A stretch of 64,000 nucleotides of DNA from Rhynchopus euleeides (GCA_963210315.1 OY723314.1:1488001-1552000); one strand, 5' to 3'; counted from the first letter of the stretch, positions 1 to 11,150 are shown. Numbers and translations: made by a program. The notes: generated by a model not told the origin, from the letters alone.

Positions 1-325
1 ACTATTTAGTGTCTTTGTCGCAGCAAGGGGGCGATATATACCGCTTTTTTATTGATTTCACGTGTCAGTGTTTGACTTTTTCGCAACTTCATTTCTTCCT
101 TTTCTCCCTCTCCAACCCCACCCGTGACACCACCAGGGTTTAGCTAGCCCTGGTCCGATTATCCCCGGTTCTTCGCTGAAGAGACGCGGCCGGGGGGAGG
201 GGTACGAAGAGTACGCGTCGAAACCGGTGTCACGTCGTGTTGGGGAATCCTTCGGGAGTGCGATACTGAAGGGGAGGTGCTACTGCCCGTGCAGGGCGAC
301 ACCGCCTTAAAACTTTATAACCACA
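1..325 (+). repeat. 3' end of a LINE-like retrotransposon, copy R1
   Basis: This segment is repeated almost base for base at 799-1118. It ends with CTTAAAACTTTATAACCAC and a short CA run, resembling the 3' end of the larger LINE that finishes near 3800 (CTTAAAACC-ACTATCACTACACACA). I read it as the 3' untranslated part of a severely 5'-truncated LINE copy. It is cut by the window edge, so its true left end is unknown. An ORF opening at 277 merely starts inside it and has no family features. Confidence 0.55.
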
Positions 326-798
326 CACAAACCCTCTATTCCCCCAGGCCTGATGAGCAATCCCCCCTGCCTCATGTTGTGACTTCCTTTCTACCTTGCA
401 CAAAACATCCCATTTGCCCCTTTACTTCCTTCGAAAGTGTTGTGACTACCCCCCCTTCCCCACCCCTCGGGAGTGCCACTCCTCTGGTGGTTAAAAGTGA
501 CCCGCCGTTGTGCCTTCGGCATCTGTTGCGTGTGCCGTCGTATGCTTCCTATGCACTAGTTATAGCTATCCGGGGGCGGCCTGCTGTCGCACCAGTGGGC
601 TGCCCCACCTCTGCACCCTCGGTTTTTAAGATGTTCACCACAGCGGAGAATGATCCCCTTCTCTGTGGCGATCGAGCCAAGCTGGACGAGGTTCGCCTTC
701 GGGCGAAGGTCATGTGGGCGGACAAAAGGTGCCTGCTCCTGAGACTCATCAGCAACCTGTTTCTTCCTTCAAGCCCTCAAGACTCTTGAAGCGGCCTG
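326..798. other. Spacer between two LINE 3' ends; no gene recognised
   Basis: Pyrimidine-rich unique sequence. An ORF covers it on the plus strand, but its composition (Pro/Ser/Thr-rich, no domains) and its start inside the R1 repeat argue against a real protein. Confidence 0.4.
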
Positions 799-1140
799 AC
801 TATTTAGTGTCTTCGTCGCAGCAAGGGGGCGATATATACCACCCTTTTTATTGATTTCACGTGTCAGTGTTTGACTTTTTCGCAACTTCATTTCTTCCTT
901 TTCTCCCTCTCCAACCCCACCCGTGACACCACCAGGGTTTAGCTAGCCCTGGTCCGATTATCCCCGGTTCTTCGCTGAAGAGACGCGGCCGGGGGGAGGG
1001 GTACGAAGAGTACGCGTCGAAACCGGTGTCACGTCGTGTTGGGGAATCCTTCGGGAGTGCGATACTGAAGGGGAGGTGCTACTGCCCGTGCAGGGCGACA
1101 CCGCCTTAAAACTTTATAACCACACACACACACACACACC
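799..1140 (+). repeat. 3' end of a LINE-like retrotransposon, copy R2, with CA tail
   Basis: Near-identical to 1-318 with a few substitutions, for example around the poly-T at 840. It ends in (CA)n at about 1122-1139, and the next LINE copy begins directly after that tail. This gives a head-to-tail order: LINE 3' end, CA tract, next 5'-truncated LINE. Confidence 0.6.
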
Positions 1141-3730
1141 CGAGGTGCCCAAATCGGAGCGCGTCGCCCGCCGAAAAGAGGGCGCAGAGCAGAACCTGCG
1201 CAGGACCTCGGCACTGCCCCTACCGGTGCAGTGGAAGGGGCAGGCAGCAGCGATGACAGCGGGGTCCAGGCTCTACTACGACGCCCTGGTCACCCGCTGG
1301 GAGGACGCCGACATCAGGCGATGGAGGGGGCTCTTCGTCGCCGCGCTGTGGTCCGGACCCCCCCGCAGGGCGCGGGAGGCTGTGCTGGATGTCCTCCACC
1401 ATGCACATCGGGTGGACCCCGCCGTCGCCCCCCGCTACCGGCAGATCACCACCTGGGCCATGCAGGTCAAGAAGTGGGGCCGCTGCAGGGTTCTGTCTGA
1501 GACGGCTTGGGATAGCAGAGTGAGGCTTACAGGGACAGGCCCCTTCGCGCTTTTCCGAGCGGCCCTTCGGTGGATAGGATGGAGCTGGAGCACGGCGACC
1601 ACCCTATCTTACACTGATGAAGCGGGACGGAGCATAGTCTTCGACCCCACCGCAGCAACAACGAGCGGATGGGGGATCTTCGCTCATGACCTCCGCCAGG
1701 CCCTACGTACACAGGTGGCCAAGGCGCTGGCTGGTCGTCGTGACGACTTTGCGGGCGCTCAGCACGGCATCGACGGGCAAGCCACACGCTGCGTCCTGGA
1801 GGGAGAGGGCGCCGCGGTCACGGGATACCAACGGGGCCTCCTTCGTTCCGTCATTGCAGGGGCGGTGCCTGTCCGAGGGCGCACGGGGCAGGGCGGGATC
1901 TGCCGATACTGCAACGCAGGCACCCCCGAGACGGTGATGCACCTATGGTGGGAGTGCTCCGCGTGGGACCCAATCCGACAAAACCACCCCATTACGGCTG
2001 TGGACCGGTCAACCTGGCCACCTTGCTTGGCGTTATGCGGGGTGGCGCCCGCCTTTAGACACGGCATCCCGGAGGACAGGCAGCCCCTGCCACTATCCTT
2101 CGCACGCAGGGTGGATATAGTGGCGCAGCTGCACCGCTACTTCATTGCAATCCTCTCGGCGCGGCAGGAGAAAGATGGACTGCTCGACCGCTCCGCGCGC
2201 CACCACCGCACCCTTCACTATCCATGGGGGTGGTGCACACCCAACCCCGAACAGGCCTGCATCCCTGTGCGGGCGCCGTCCACTGTCAAACAGACGTGGG
2301 GCAAGCGCCCCCCGGAGCTGTGGGTGGCCCTCTGCGACTGGCTGCGGGGCCTGAAATGGGGGCCGCAGGGAGGGGAGCACACCGTGACCCTCATGGAGTT
2401 GGCTGTCGACTTCGAGCTGTCGACCGGCCTCACCCTCCCAGAAGTCGAAACGCGCCGCATCCGCCCCCACACACCTGACCCCCCTGAGAGGGGGCCGCGG
2501 GAGGCCCGCCCACGCATCCCCGAGGGCGCATCCCCGGGGCTCACCCTCTACTTCGACGGCGGAGCAAGGGACAACGGCACCCCCTTCGCCCTGGCGGGTG
2601 CAGGTGCGGTGCTCTACCGAGACGGCCTCAAGGTGTCGGAAGAGATCCTCCCTCTGCTGAACGTACGCAGCAACAACATCGCTGAGTACGAAGGGGTTCG
2701 GGCGGGCCTACGGCTGCTCAGAAGGGGCGACCCGCCCCCTGAGGGGAACGTTACGGTGCGGGGTGACTCGCAGGTGGTGCTGCGACACCTAAAAGGGGAA
2801 GCGGTTTGCCGCGATAAATCCCTCCGCCCCCTCTTCCTCAGCACGGCACGGCTGGCTGCCGACCTCGGGCCCCGGATCACCCTTACGTATGAGCACGTGA
2901 AAAGGGAACTCAACGTCGATGCGGACGCCCTGAGCAACGCCGCCATGGACGAGGCTGAGAGGCAGGGGGAGACCTCGCAGGAGCAGCTGCGGCAGGACTT
3001 CGCAGCCTTCCAGAAGAGCATCCTGGGCAAGGCTCACTCGTTGAGGCAGCTCTGCGAGGTGGTGCGCAAGACTTCCAAGCAACCATGGCACTGTGGCCAC
3101 ACTGCGAGCTCCACTGTCCTCACCGCGATCGGGGGAACCGTGGCAGGGGGCCTGTCCAGGAGAGCCCAGCTCAGCCCAGCCACCGAGTCGGTGATGCGCA
3201 GCCTCCAAGCGCACACGGCAGGCCCGGGCTTGAACCAGCGGGACACAGCCTTCCACTCCCGCGGCATGGCGTGGGCCGCAACCTTCGCACCGCAGCCCCA
3301 CTACCCAGAGGGGTGGCAGCAAGCGGCCCAGCAATGGACTGCCAGCAGCCGGCAAGCCAACGCCCGGACAGGACGGTCATGGGAACGACGGGGCGCTGCT
3401 CCCCGGACTGCCCCCCCTGGAGCCAGACGGAACGCGAAGATGCTTACCTGCGCTCTGCACTGGAAACCCCGCTGCGTGGACTGCCGGCGCCGGCGCCTCT
3501 CGGAAGAGGACTGCTGCCGGGACCACCACGGGAAGAACGACGGCTTGCAAGTCACCATGGAATTTTGCAAGACGCATCGCATGGGCCGGTGCGGGGACTG
3601 CCACAGCAGTGCGAAATCACTCACACACTGTTGCGGCACGCACCACGCTGGCTATGCCTCACGCCCTCCTCGGAGTGGCACTGAGTTGGCCCCACACTCT
3701 AACCCGAGTGGGGCATCCGCTGTGACGTAG
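1141..3730 (+). CDS. LINE ORF2 C-terminal part: zinc knuckle, RNase H, duplicated Cys/His module (partial)
   Basis: The reading frame is open from 1076, but the first ~22 codons derive from the upstream repeat, so the LINE part begins near 1141. Counting from 1076, a post-RT Cys/His knuckle (C-x2-C-x8-H-x4-C, near residues 272-288) is typical of LINE ORF2 tails. A type I RNase H domain lies at about residues 487-632, with acidic residues in FDGGARDN, AEYEGV, VRGDSQ and NVDADA, so the catalytic set looks complete. The tail contains two copies of the same spacing, C-x2-H-x4-C-x2-C-x9-CC-x2-HH, at residues 792-818 and 831-857; I do not recognise this module. The ORF ends at TAG 3728-3730. The missing N-terminus makes it a dead copy, yet the remaining frame is unbroken, which suggests a recent insertion. 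Confidence 0.75.
3449..3646 (+). other. Tandem pair of Cys/His metal-binding motifs in the LINE ORF
   Basis: Motif 1 (3449-3529) and motif 2 (3566-3646) each encode C-x2-H-x4-C-x2-C-x9-C-C-x2-H-H with identical spacing and otherwise little sequence identity apart from RC-x-DC. Eight Cys/His ligands per unit would suit two zinc ions each. A role in nucleic-acid binding is an inference. Confidence 0.7.
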
Positions 3731-4350
3731 GGGTGGGCGGGGAGTGGGCACAGATCCGCGCAGGGTTACCCACTTAAAACCACTATCACTACACACACAC
3801 ACACCCCCATTGCCCTCTCTACCTTGTGCATTCCACAAGGGAGACACTCACTGGGACAGAACGGGTCTGTGCAGTAGCCTAGCTCTCGCAGTGCCTGGGA
3901 TTGTCGATCGCCAACGAGAACCTCGGTCCCCCCCCCCTACCACCCCTGCAGCTTGTCCCTGAGCTGTTTGTGTTTGGAGCGCCCTCAGGGCCCCCTCCTT
4001 TCTCAGCAAACAATGCGGTCTCGGAAGCGGCGGTTTCTCGCCCTATTGCGGGGTATCGGGCGTCCTCCTGCAAGGCGGCAAGGTGGAGAAAGCTGACTGG
4101 TTGCATGCCGACACGGGTTCCCTCGCACCCCCACACACCCGCGCTTGAGGCAATTCTTCAACTGGTTTGCTTTTGAAAGGCTTTTGGCATTTTTCGAGTT
4201 TCGAGCGTCGTGAGATCGTGAGGTAACGGAGTATATGGTACAGCGGGGGGCACACGCAACACAGCCTTGGGCGACAATGTTTTCTGGTCAACTCAACGGT
4301 TGCCCGGAACCTGTTCTCCTGGGACAGGGTGTCCACCAGAAGGCAAAAGC

Positions 4351-4400
4351 GTAGCAACCGTGCTTCCTTCTTCCTTAATGATGCGTTGACGCTTCCACCA
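4351..4400 (-). repeat. Family 4 core fragment (right-half type)
   Basis: Reverse complement of 31171-31220: the core TGCGTTGACGCTTCCAC at 4382-4398 is followed on the minus strand by the same ~35 bp (reading into GGAAGCACGGTTGCTAC) as in the fuller copy at 31037-31225. Confidence 0.6.
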
Positions 4401-4494
4401 AGCTCTCTCACGCCCCCCGTCCGCTGACGACGTTGTCTGATGCTAGCTCCGGAGTAGTGTCACGTCGGCGACTTCGCTTCACCTTCACTATAGT

Positions 4495-4641
4495 TTGCGT
4501 TGACGCTTCCACCACCCTAGAGCCTGCTGCTTTGATGTGGGTGTGGAGCACATGTGAACACGAGATAGCTAGACACACAGAAAAGGAACAGGATCGTCGG
4601 AAGCACTCCTACACTTTTACGCATCATAAATGTGCTCAAAA
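4495..4641 (-). repeat. Family 4 half-element (left-half type) with shared recombination core
   Basis: About 145 bp that recur, diverged, at 6270-6412, 12560-12704 and 31037-31187. One end carries the core GCGTTGACGCTTCCAC and the other ends in an A-rich run. The size and order (A-tract, ~130 bp, core) match one half of the split direct repeats of the large YR elements, but the sequence is different. Confidence 0.6.
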
Positions 4642-4832
4642 AAGAGTACGATTTTGGACCGCTCTTGGTCAAGATTCGCTGAGCTTCTCTCCAAACACCC
4701 CCACCCCACACCCCCAGGTCACCCCCTCAAGGCCCTGACAAGGCACGCTGCCCGACTACACAGCGTACACAGGGAGGTGGCGGGGGGGGCAGCGCAGGGG
4801 GTGGCACCCCCCAACCGCGAGCACTGTTGTGG

Positions 4833-7800
4833 ATGATGCAGGCCTGCCCCGCGCAGGCGACCCCCGTGCGTTTTTTGATCCGGACGCTGACTGTCAGTCT
4901 GGTGATAGCATGCGCTGTGGTTGTCGGTGCGACCGCCATGTGGTTAATGATCTCCAGCGCAGAAGCGGCGATGGACGACACGCGTACCGCGCGTGACGAC
5001 TCGATTGCAACAGCCTTCTCATCTGGGGAGGATTCTGTCAGGAATCTGACACAGGAGTACTTGGATTCACTGGGGCAAGGCACGATGGAACACCTTCGCA
5101 GCTACCTGTTCAACCTGAAACGCATCACGACACACTACTGCGTGTCTTCTGGTGGCCTGTCAAAGGAGGTCGCAACGTCGTGGGAGCATGTGTATTCGTT
5201 GCGGCGTGACTTCTACAGCACAATCCGCACCTACCCCAGTGTGATAACAGCGTCTTACTTTGCAAAGGGCGGGGCGTACATCATGCTTTGGGAGGTGGCG
5301 GACACGATGCTCTTGGATGACGATGCGTACCACCACGTGCAGGCATTCGTCAGCAACGGGTCTGCCTACGATGCTGACGCAGGGGGCAAGCCTGCATCCA
5401 AGCGCACCATCTGGGGGGAGGTGGAGCCGGATTGGACAGGGGACATCCACAAATGGGGGACGACATTTGAACCGTGCGACTTTGAGTACCGGACCCACAC
5501 CAGGCTGAATACAAGCGTACCTCTGAAGGCTCCGTGTGAAGTGAAAGATACTCATGTGGGCATCGTGGACTATGTCTTGGCCCCGGTGGTGCCGATGCAC
5601 ACGACGTACTTCTTGGGGATAACCACTGGAGTAACGCACCTGCTGATGCAAATCGGATGCGAGTTCGGGAGCACTGCCACGGGCGAGACGCACGGTGCTG
5701 TCTTCCTTGCGACGGAGATGGGGAGCATTCAGTCGTTCCTGCAGACACTGCAGTTTGGTACTGCTGAGTACGGCCGGATCTACATCGTGGTGCAGTCGAC
5801 CCGGGAACTTGTTGGGACGTCAAGCGGACTGTATGTCCTTCTCATGTGTGCACTCTGCCTGCTGCCCTTCATCCCACCCTTGTGCTGTGAACAGGACGCA
5901 CCAGATTAACTCTGTGTGCTATCGCTCGGTTGACCTGTTTCATCCAAAGAACCACTGCTATTGCTCGCGTTGGTTTCGTTTCGGTCAACTGCATCCCCTT
6001 CAGCCCAATTGGCACAATTCATATTATTCACACATTTCCTGTTGAATTGGCTGAAAACTGACGAAGTTTGTCGACCAGCGAAGACCCCCATTGGCGATCA
6101 TTTGCAACACCCCTTTGTGTGCGAGAGTGCTGGCTGCAGCGGCCCTCAGGGCGCTGGGGATTGTTCAACAATCCCGAAGCAGCACTTTCCCACCAGTGGC
6201 CACCTCGTGATCACTTCTGTTTTGTTCTCCACTTCATCAGCATTCAGGCGTGGCACAATCACCTGCTTTTTTCTGAGCGCTTTTATGATGCGTAAAGTGT
6301 AGGAGTGCTTCCGACGATCCTGTTCCTTTTCTGTGTGTCGAGCTATCTCGTGTTCACATGTGCTCCACACCCACATCAAAGCAGCAGGCTCTATAGAGTG
6401 GTGGAAGTGTCCAACACAGCAAACGAGTAATTGTCTTCTGAACATGTCTGCAACCCTACCACCTACAGGCCGTACGGATATGGAATGCACAGAGGGCATT
6501 ATTCCAAGCTTCCAATCCCTGCGAAGAACTGCACCGACACCCTGGTTGCGCAGTCGGCAGAACAGCTGGAGGAGGTCGACAGTGCGACCGGCAAGACAGG
6601 GTTCGATACATTTTCCGAGAGCGGATCAGTCGATACCTTGAACCTAACGACAAGCCGCACTTCATCTGGGGAGGTCTTCTTCGTTGGGTATGTCTATGTG
6701 GCAGTCTTCCCTTGTTTGCATGAGGGCTCTGCCTTCATTCCCCCAGCGTTCCCAGGAGTTCAAGCGAAGTGGCAGCCCGTGCACTTTTTCCAACAACTGC
6801 ACTTTGTGAGCTGTGCGGCCACCCCCCGTCCCGTGTCTTGCACCCGTTTTCCCCGAGGAGATTCAAACGGTGCAACTCATCACTTCACAACCGACACACA
6901 GGGTGAAGACGATCGACATCCTGAAGGGTCCGAACTGGCATGTGGTGACGCTGCTGGACGAGCAGAACCTTCTCGGCAGCATCAAGACTGCCCAGGTCAC
7001 AACACGGCAGCATGTCCAGCAGCGTCAAGATGAGGTGGACAGCGACCTCAATCACGCTCGCAACGTACTCTACATCGCCCTTGCTGTTGCGTCGGTTGTG
7101 CCAGTCCTGCTGGCAGTGGTGCTGGTGTTTCGTGTGACGCAACCCTTGATGGTTCTGGTGCACAACATGTCGCGTGTGGCAGTGTTGGACCTGGAGGGCG
7201 CACAGACAGTGCAGTCCAGCATGCTGGCCGAAGTTGACGGGATGAACGAGTCGTTCCAGATGATGGTGAAGAACCTCGTGGAGTACAAGCAGTACCTCCC
7301 ACAGAGTGTGATCCTCATGTCTTCTGAAGACGAGAACATGTCAGTAGGCAGCCGACGCACGGCCCAGTCTAACGACTCTGCCGCATCCTCGAACAGCAGC
7401 CCCAAGAGCAAGGGCCATGTGCGTGTCGAACCTGCTGTTCTCTTGGGTGATGTCATCTGCGTGCGCCACATCACGATGCTCGTTTCGAACATTATCGGGT
7501 CTCACGCGATGTCACCCGACACCCTGAAGGATGCGATGTCGCAGCACGTTGCCTGCTTCATGGCCTGTGCGAAGGCGCGTTATGGTGTGCCTGAGGTGAC
7601 TGGGGACAAGGTGGTTGTCTGCTTCAACACAATCCTGAACACCAGCCGCCACAAGGTGCAGGCAGCCGAACTGGCGTCCGGAATTCGCGAGAAACTGTCG
7701 GACGTGCTGAACCTCAGCATGGCTGCTGCGACAGGCAGTGCGACTTGCGGCAACTTCGGATGCACAGGTCTGAAGAAGTACGCTGTGTTTGGAAGTGTTG

Positions 7801-8341
7801 CCATCATGGCACACGAGCTTGAGCGATTTGGCCTGAGCGATTTGGCCGGAGTTATCGCATCCCGATTGTGTGCGACGGGTCGATTGCGGCAGATACCGAG
7901 TCTCTCTTCTTCCTTCGCCGCATCGCGCGTGTCTTCACGAATTGTGGCAGCACAACAATGCTGCACGAGCTGGCTGATGCGAAGAGCTTGGCTGCTTACG
8001 AATGGATGTACCAGATGGAGTATGCGTCACTGAACGACCCGTACCGTCCGGTGAACGAAGCTGTGGAGGCGATATACAACTTCAACCTCGAACACGCGAA
8101 GGAGTGCTTGGATAAGGCAACTGTCGGGAAGGCGCTCGCTGTGCAGCTCCTCGACCATGCACAGGCCCTGCGTGCTCCGCCCCCGCCTGTCGACCTCTTT
8201 GCCCAGGTGCCGCTGTGCCCTGACCAGTGGTCCAGCAACAACCATGAGGCAGCTGCCAGGGCAAGGTTGGATCCCGCGATTGATGCAGCAAGGGAGGATG
8301 GCGCACAGCACTACACAGAAGTGGATAGCTTCGGTAGTTAG
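4833..8341 (+). pseudogene. Receptor with degenerate class III cyclase domain, copy 1 (frameshifted)
   Basis: Paralogue of the intact gene at 36929-40681. Exons by alignment and splice phase: 4833-5830, 6469-6687 and 6756-8341, with donors GTATGT and acceptors CAG. Exon 1 encodes a first membrane segment (about residues 14-40) and most of the external region. Exon 3 encodes the second membrane segment and the cyclase-like domain. Two length changes break it relative to copy 2: a 20-bp insertion near 6822-6841 and a 14-bp tandem duplication near 7824-7850, both shifting frame. The rest is nearly identical to copy 2, so the breakage is recent or reflects assembly error. I found no alternative splice site that repairs the first shift. 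Intron 1 (638 bp) contains a family 4 repeat. Confidence 0.75.
6270..6412 (+). repeat. Family 4 half-element inside receptor intron 1
   Basis: Inverted relative to 4495-4641 and highly similar. It ends at a degenerate core, GTGGTGGAAGTGTCCA. It is absent from the matching intron of copy 2, so it inserted after, or was lost since, the gene duplication. Confidence 0.6.
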
Positions 8342-9186
8342 CATGGGCAGGGTGGGCCTGGCTGCATCAGAACGTTTTTGGGGTAGGGCGTGCCGTGTGC
8401 TGAGTGTGTTCACTTTCATACATTGGGCGTTATTCCGTTACCAGTAACGGTAATAACGTTATTTTTGCGTTATTTTTTGACCCCAAAAAAGGCAGCATTT
8501 CCCGGTGAATCTGACCCGAAACTCGGGTCCCTACCCCCCCTAAAAGAATTTTCTTGGGTAAAATATCACTCCAGGGGGCCACTCCGTGATGTCAAAAAAT
8601 TGGAAAACGTTTTCTCCTAAAATAACGCGTTATTTTTCCGTTATTTTCATGAAAACTTGCGTTATTCGGACAATTTTGCGGGCGGATGGTGTAGTTTTTG
8701 GTGGAGATGGCTCCAGAATACCCCCCTGGGACCATTTTTTGGATAATAACGCACGGACATGTCGAGTTTCGTGAAAAAATCATGTTTTTTGGCTTTTTCA
8801 AGGCAAATACTGCAGAAACCCCTGCAACCTTGCAGCATCCAATGTTCCTGGAGTGAAATTTGGAGTGAAAATCACTCCAAAATCACTCAGTGTGGACGCA
8901 GAAGTGAATCCTTCAGGAATACACCCGCACACCTCACATTGGCGGTGTATAAACCACCTGATATTTTTACTCGTTACGAGCGACGAAGTAGCGCGAAGTA
9001 GCGACGTGCCCATTTTTTCCCGGTCCGTTCTAAAATAGTTACGTTCCAAAAGTCCGTTACTGGTGCTGTCAAAGACGCTTCGCACAATATACGCACGAAC
9101 TACCCAAAGTACGCTCGGGCTACGCACGAAGTACGCAGGAACTACACAATTTGAACTTTCTTGCACCCCCCAGTCATTATTTGCAC

Positions 9187-9236
9187 GCACTCCAGGTCCC
9201 ATATTTGCACCAGTGCAAATATGAGACCTGGAGTGC
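9187..9236. repeat. 50-bp near-perfect palindrome
   Basis: Two 24-bp arms (GCACTCCAGGTC and CATATTTGCAC parts) separated by CA, with one mismatch. It lies in the interior of the 2-kb transposon and would form a strong hairpin. Confidence 0.8.
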
Positions 9237-9424
9237 AAATATGAGGAATTTCCGAGTTCGTCGTGATGTGCAAAACATGACTGGGTTGTGCAAGAAACCA
9301 TCATCTGCACCCCGTATCGGCCTCAATTGCACCCTCGTGCAGGTAAAAAAAGGCCTCGGGCCTCCGGCCCTCGGACCGTTTTTTAATTACGCACACGACC
9401 TTCGCGCGGAAAGTGTCATTCAGC

Positions 9425-9515
9425 CCTGCCAAACGTGCTCTACACACCACCCCCTTCATCAGGCAAGTGGGTTTGTAAGGGTGTGTGGAAGCGTCAACGC
9501 TCGGGTGCAGGAAAT
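9425..9515 (+). repeat. Diverged YR-element half with core
   Basis: Carries AAACGTGCTCTACACA, a CTTCATCAGGC stretch and the core GTGGAAGCGTCAACGC (9485-9500) in the same order as the A-family end, but with many differences. It is nested in the 2-kb DNA transposon. Confidence 0.5.
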
Positions 9516-10129
9516 TTACATTTTGGTCGCAAATGGCGTTACACATGCACTATGCACAACGTGTGCACGATTTCGGCAGAACTACGCACAACCAACGCAA
9601 TTTGGACCTTTCAACAACACCATTCACGGTACTTCGATTTTGGGTGGGAAAGATGGGGCAAGGAAGTGGCAAAAACTGCGAAGAAGGTCGAAAATTTTCA
9701 CATCTTCATCAGAAACCATATTCAACGGATTCCAATTTTCGGGTGAAATCAAGCAGGTTGGCACAATGGCTCATGTTCACCCAAAAATGCACCTACCAAA
9801 CCTCTTTTGCTTGATTTTTGGGACGGCATGGGTGATCCAGAGGCCAAAAATCACGATTTTTTCACCAATTCCTTCGACAACGGACAGTTCCAGACCACAA
9901 GGACCACATTTTGGGGTCAGAATTTTCTCGGTCAAAAAATTCGAAAAATCTGAAATCTCTCGGAATTTTGAGCATTTTTTGAGATTGGCATGCCCATTTT
10001 AGACCCTTTGCGTGGCTCTAAACCCAAAAATTTGCTCGAAAATGGCCTCAAATAGCCTAAAACAGCCCATTCTGGCCACCCCGAAAAAAAAATTCGAAAA
10101 GGGTCCCCCTATAGAAGTTGCCCAAAAAT

Positions 10130-10430
10130 ACCGAAAATAACGCGGTATTACCGGTAATAACGGTAATAACGTTACCGATAACGTTATTACCGTTACTGAT
10201 AACGGTATTACCGTTACCGATAACGGTAATAACGGTAATAACGTTACCGATAACGTTATTACCGTTCCTGATAACGGTAATAACGGTATTACCGTTATCG
10301 ATAACGGTATAACGCGGAAAAATAACGTTACCGATTTTCGGATAACGTTATTCGGCCGTTCTGGAACGTTATTAACGGTAAGTTATTTTACCGAAAAAAT
10401 AACGGTATTACCGTTACTGGTAACGCAATA
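10130..10430. repeat. Sub-terminal array of TAACGG / CCGTTA words
   Basis: Dozens of overlapping AACGGTAATAACG and CGTTACCGATAACG words in both orientations fill the last 300 bp before the right terminal repeat. The left end has only a short version (8430-8465). Such sub-terminal word arrays are often transposase binding sites; that role is inferred. Confidence 0.7.
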
Positions 10431-10477
10431 ACGCCCGATGTATGCACTTTGATTTTTTTTGTTTTTTATCCGTCAGG

Positions 10478-11150
10478 CAGGTGTATTTCTAGTGGGGGAT
10501 GAGGATGAGTCCTCCGAGCATCCGCCCCTTTTTCCGGTTTTTTCCCAGCCAAAACCCGGTTTTTTTTCCAGCTAAAAACCGGTTTTTTTCCAGCCAGAAT
10601 CTGGTTTTTTTTCCAGCCAAGAGCCAGACGTTCACTACCGTGGCCTCCGGCGGCTGGGGGGCTCCGCCCCCCAGACCCCCCTGTGGCGGACATCTCGTAC
10701 CCAAGTCCTTCGATTCCCATCAGGTCAGGGAATCCAACAGCTCCAGTAAACCCTCAGGAGGACGCAGCCAACTCACACAGAATCTGTACGCCCACAATGA
10801 ACAGATGTTCACTACCGTGGCCTCCGGCGGCTGGGGGACTCCGCCCCCCAGACCCCCCACGGAGCGTGTATCTGCCCCTCTAGTAACCGCAGCAAGTCCT
10901 TGGGCTGTTTCAGCTGTGGCATATCAGGGGTTATCGTCGGAATAACGGTCCCGAAAGCCGTTTTTTGAGGTTTTCCTCCAGCACCCGAGGATGGCGCGAA
11001 CGGGAGGACTCGTGGAAGGAACCCATTTGGTACAAGACCAATGGCCCCACACTGGGGAGGAGGGACATTGGGTACCATTTTTGGCTGGAAAAAAGCGGGG
11101 ATGAATCGGGGGTTTTTGGCTGGGAAGACCGGGGATTAAAAATACACCTG
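10478..11150. mobile_element. 673-bp hAT-like non-autonomous element with 8-bp target duplication
   Basis: The ends are CAGGTGTATTT and AAATACACCTG. The flanks 10470-10477 and 11151-11158 are both CCGTCAGG. An 8-bp duplication and CAG-starting termini fit the hAT superfamily. The interior carries two copies of the GC-rich hairpin repeat (10630-10681, 10807-10858). The right ~370 bp recurs at 31561-31955. No transposase is present. Confidence 0.8.
10630..10681 (+). repeat. 52-bp GC-rich hairpin repeat, first of 14 copies
   Basis: Begins GTTCACTACCGTGGCCTCC and contains the stem CTGGGGGG / CCCCCCAG around the loop CTCCG. Other copies: 10807-10858, 11356-11387 (minus, partial), 18907-18958, 19041-19092, 29146-29198, 29304-29356, 29511-29562, 30399-30451 (minus), 30571-30622 (minus), 31614-31665, 34670-34722 (minus), 41929-41980 (minus) and 42151-42203 (minus). 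It is more conserved than its surroundings. Several copies sit in the hAT-like family, often after a shared leader containing CAGAATCTGTACGCC. Confidence 0.85.

Larger units (their letters stand above)
1141..3812 (+). mobile_element. 5'-truncated non-LTR (LINE) retrotransposon ending in a CA microsatellite
   Basis: The insert holds the C-terminal half of a LINE ORF2, a 3' UTR (3731-3785) and a terminal CA run at about 3791-3808. No reverse transcriptase or endonuclease remains, so it is 5'-truncated, as expected for abortive target-primed reverse transcription. Its left boundary abuts the CA tail of the preceding copy. Both boundaries being CA repeats suggests insertion into CA microsatellites, including those made by earlier copies. 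Confidence 0.7.
3813..4832. other. Intergenic, repeat-rich DNA upstream of receptor copy 1
   Basis: No gene is supported. The stretch at about 3860-3905 is similar to 41555-41600. Two fragments of the YR-element core family lie at 4351-4400 and 4495-4641. From about 4741 onward the sequence matches 36839 onward, the start of the receptor gene duplication. Confidence 0.5.
8417..10444. mobile_element. 2,028-bp DNA transposon with 6-bp target duplication (CACTTT), non-coding
   Basis: Terminal inverted repeats start CATACATYGGGCGTTATT and continue through CGTTACCAGTAACGGTAATA for roughly 50 bp. The flanks 8411-8416 and 10445-10450 are both CACTTT. The equivalent position beside receptor copy 2 (40752-40757) reads TTCACTTTGATTTTT with no insert, so the empty site is visible in the window. 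No transposase ORF is evident and only short frames occur, so this is a non-autonomous element. A 6-bp duplication is used by several superfamilies, so I do not assign one. A diverged YR-element half (about 9425-9515) lies inside it. Confidence 0.85.

Noticed and set aside
277-789. 170-codon ORF near the left edge
   Set aside because: It starts inside a retrotransposon 3' end and has no features; its first codons reappear by chance in the second repeat copy at 1076.
10130-10430. Internal telomeric repeat (TAACGG)
   Set aside because: Words occur in both orientations and irregular order, and lie inside a transposon end with a defined target duplication.
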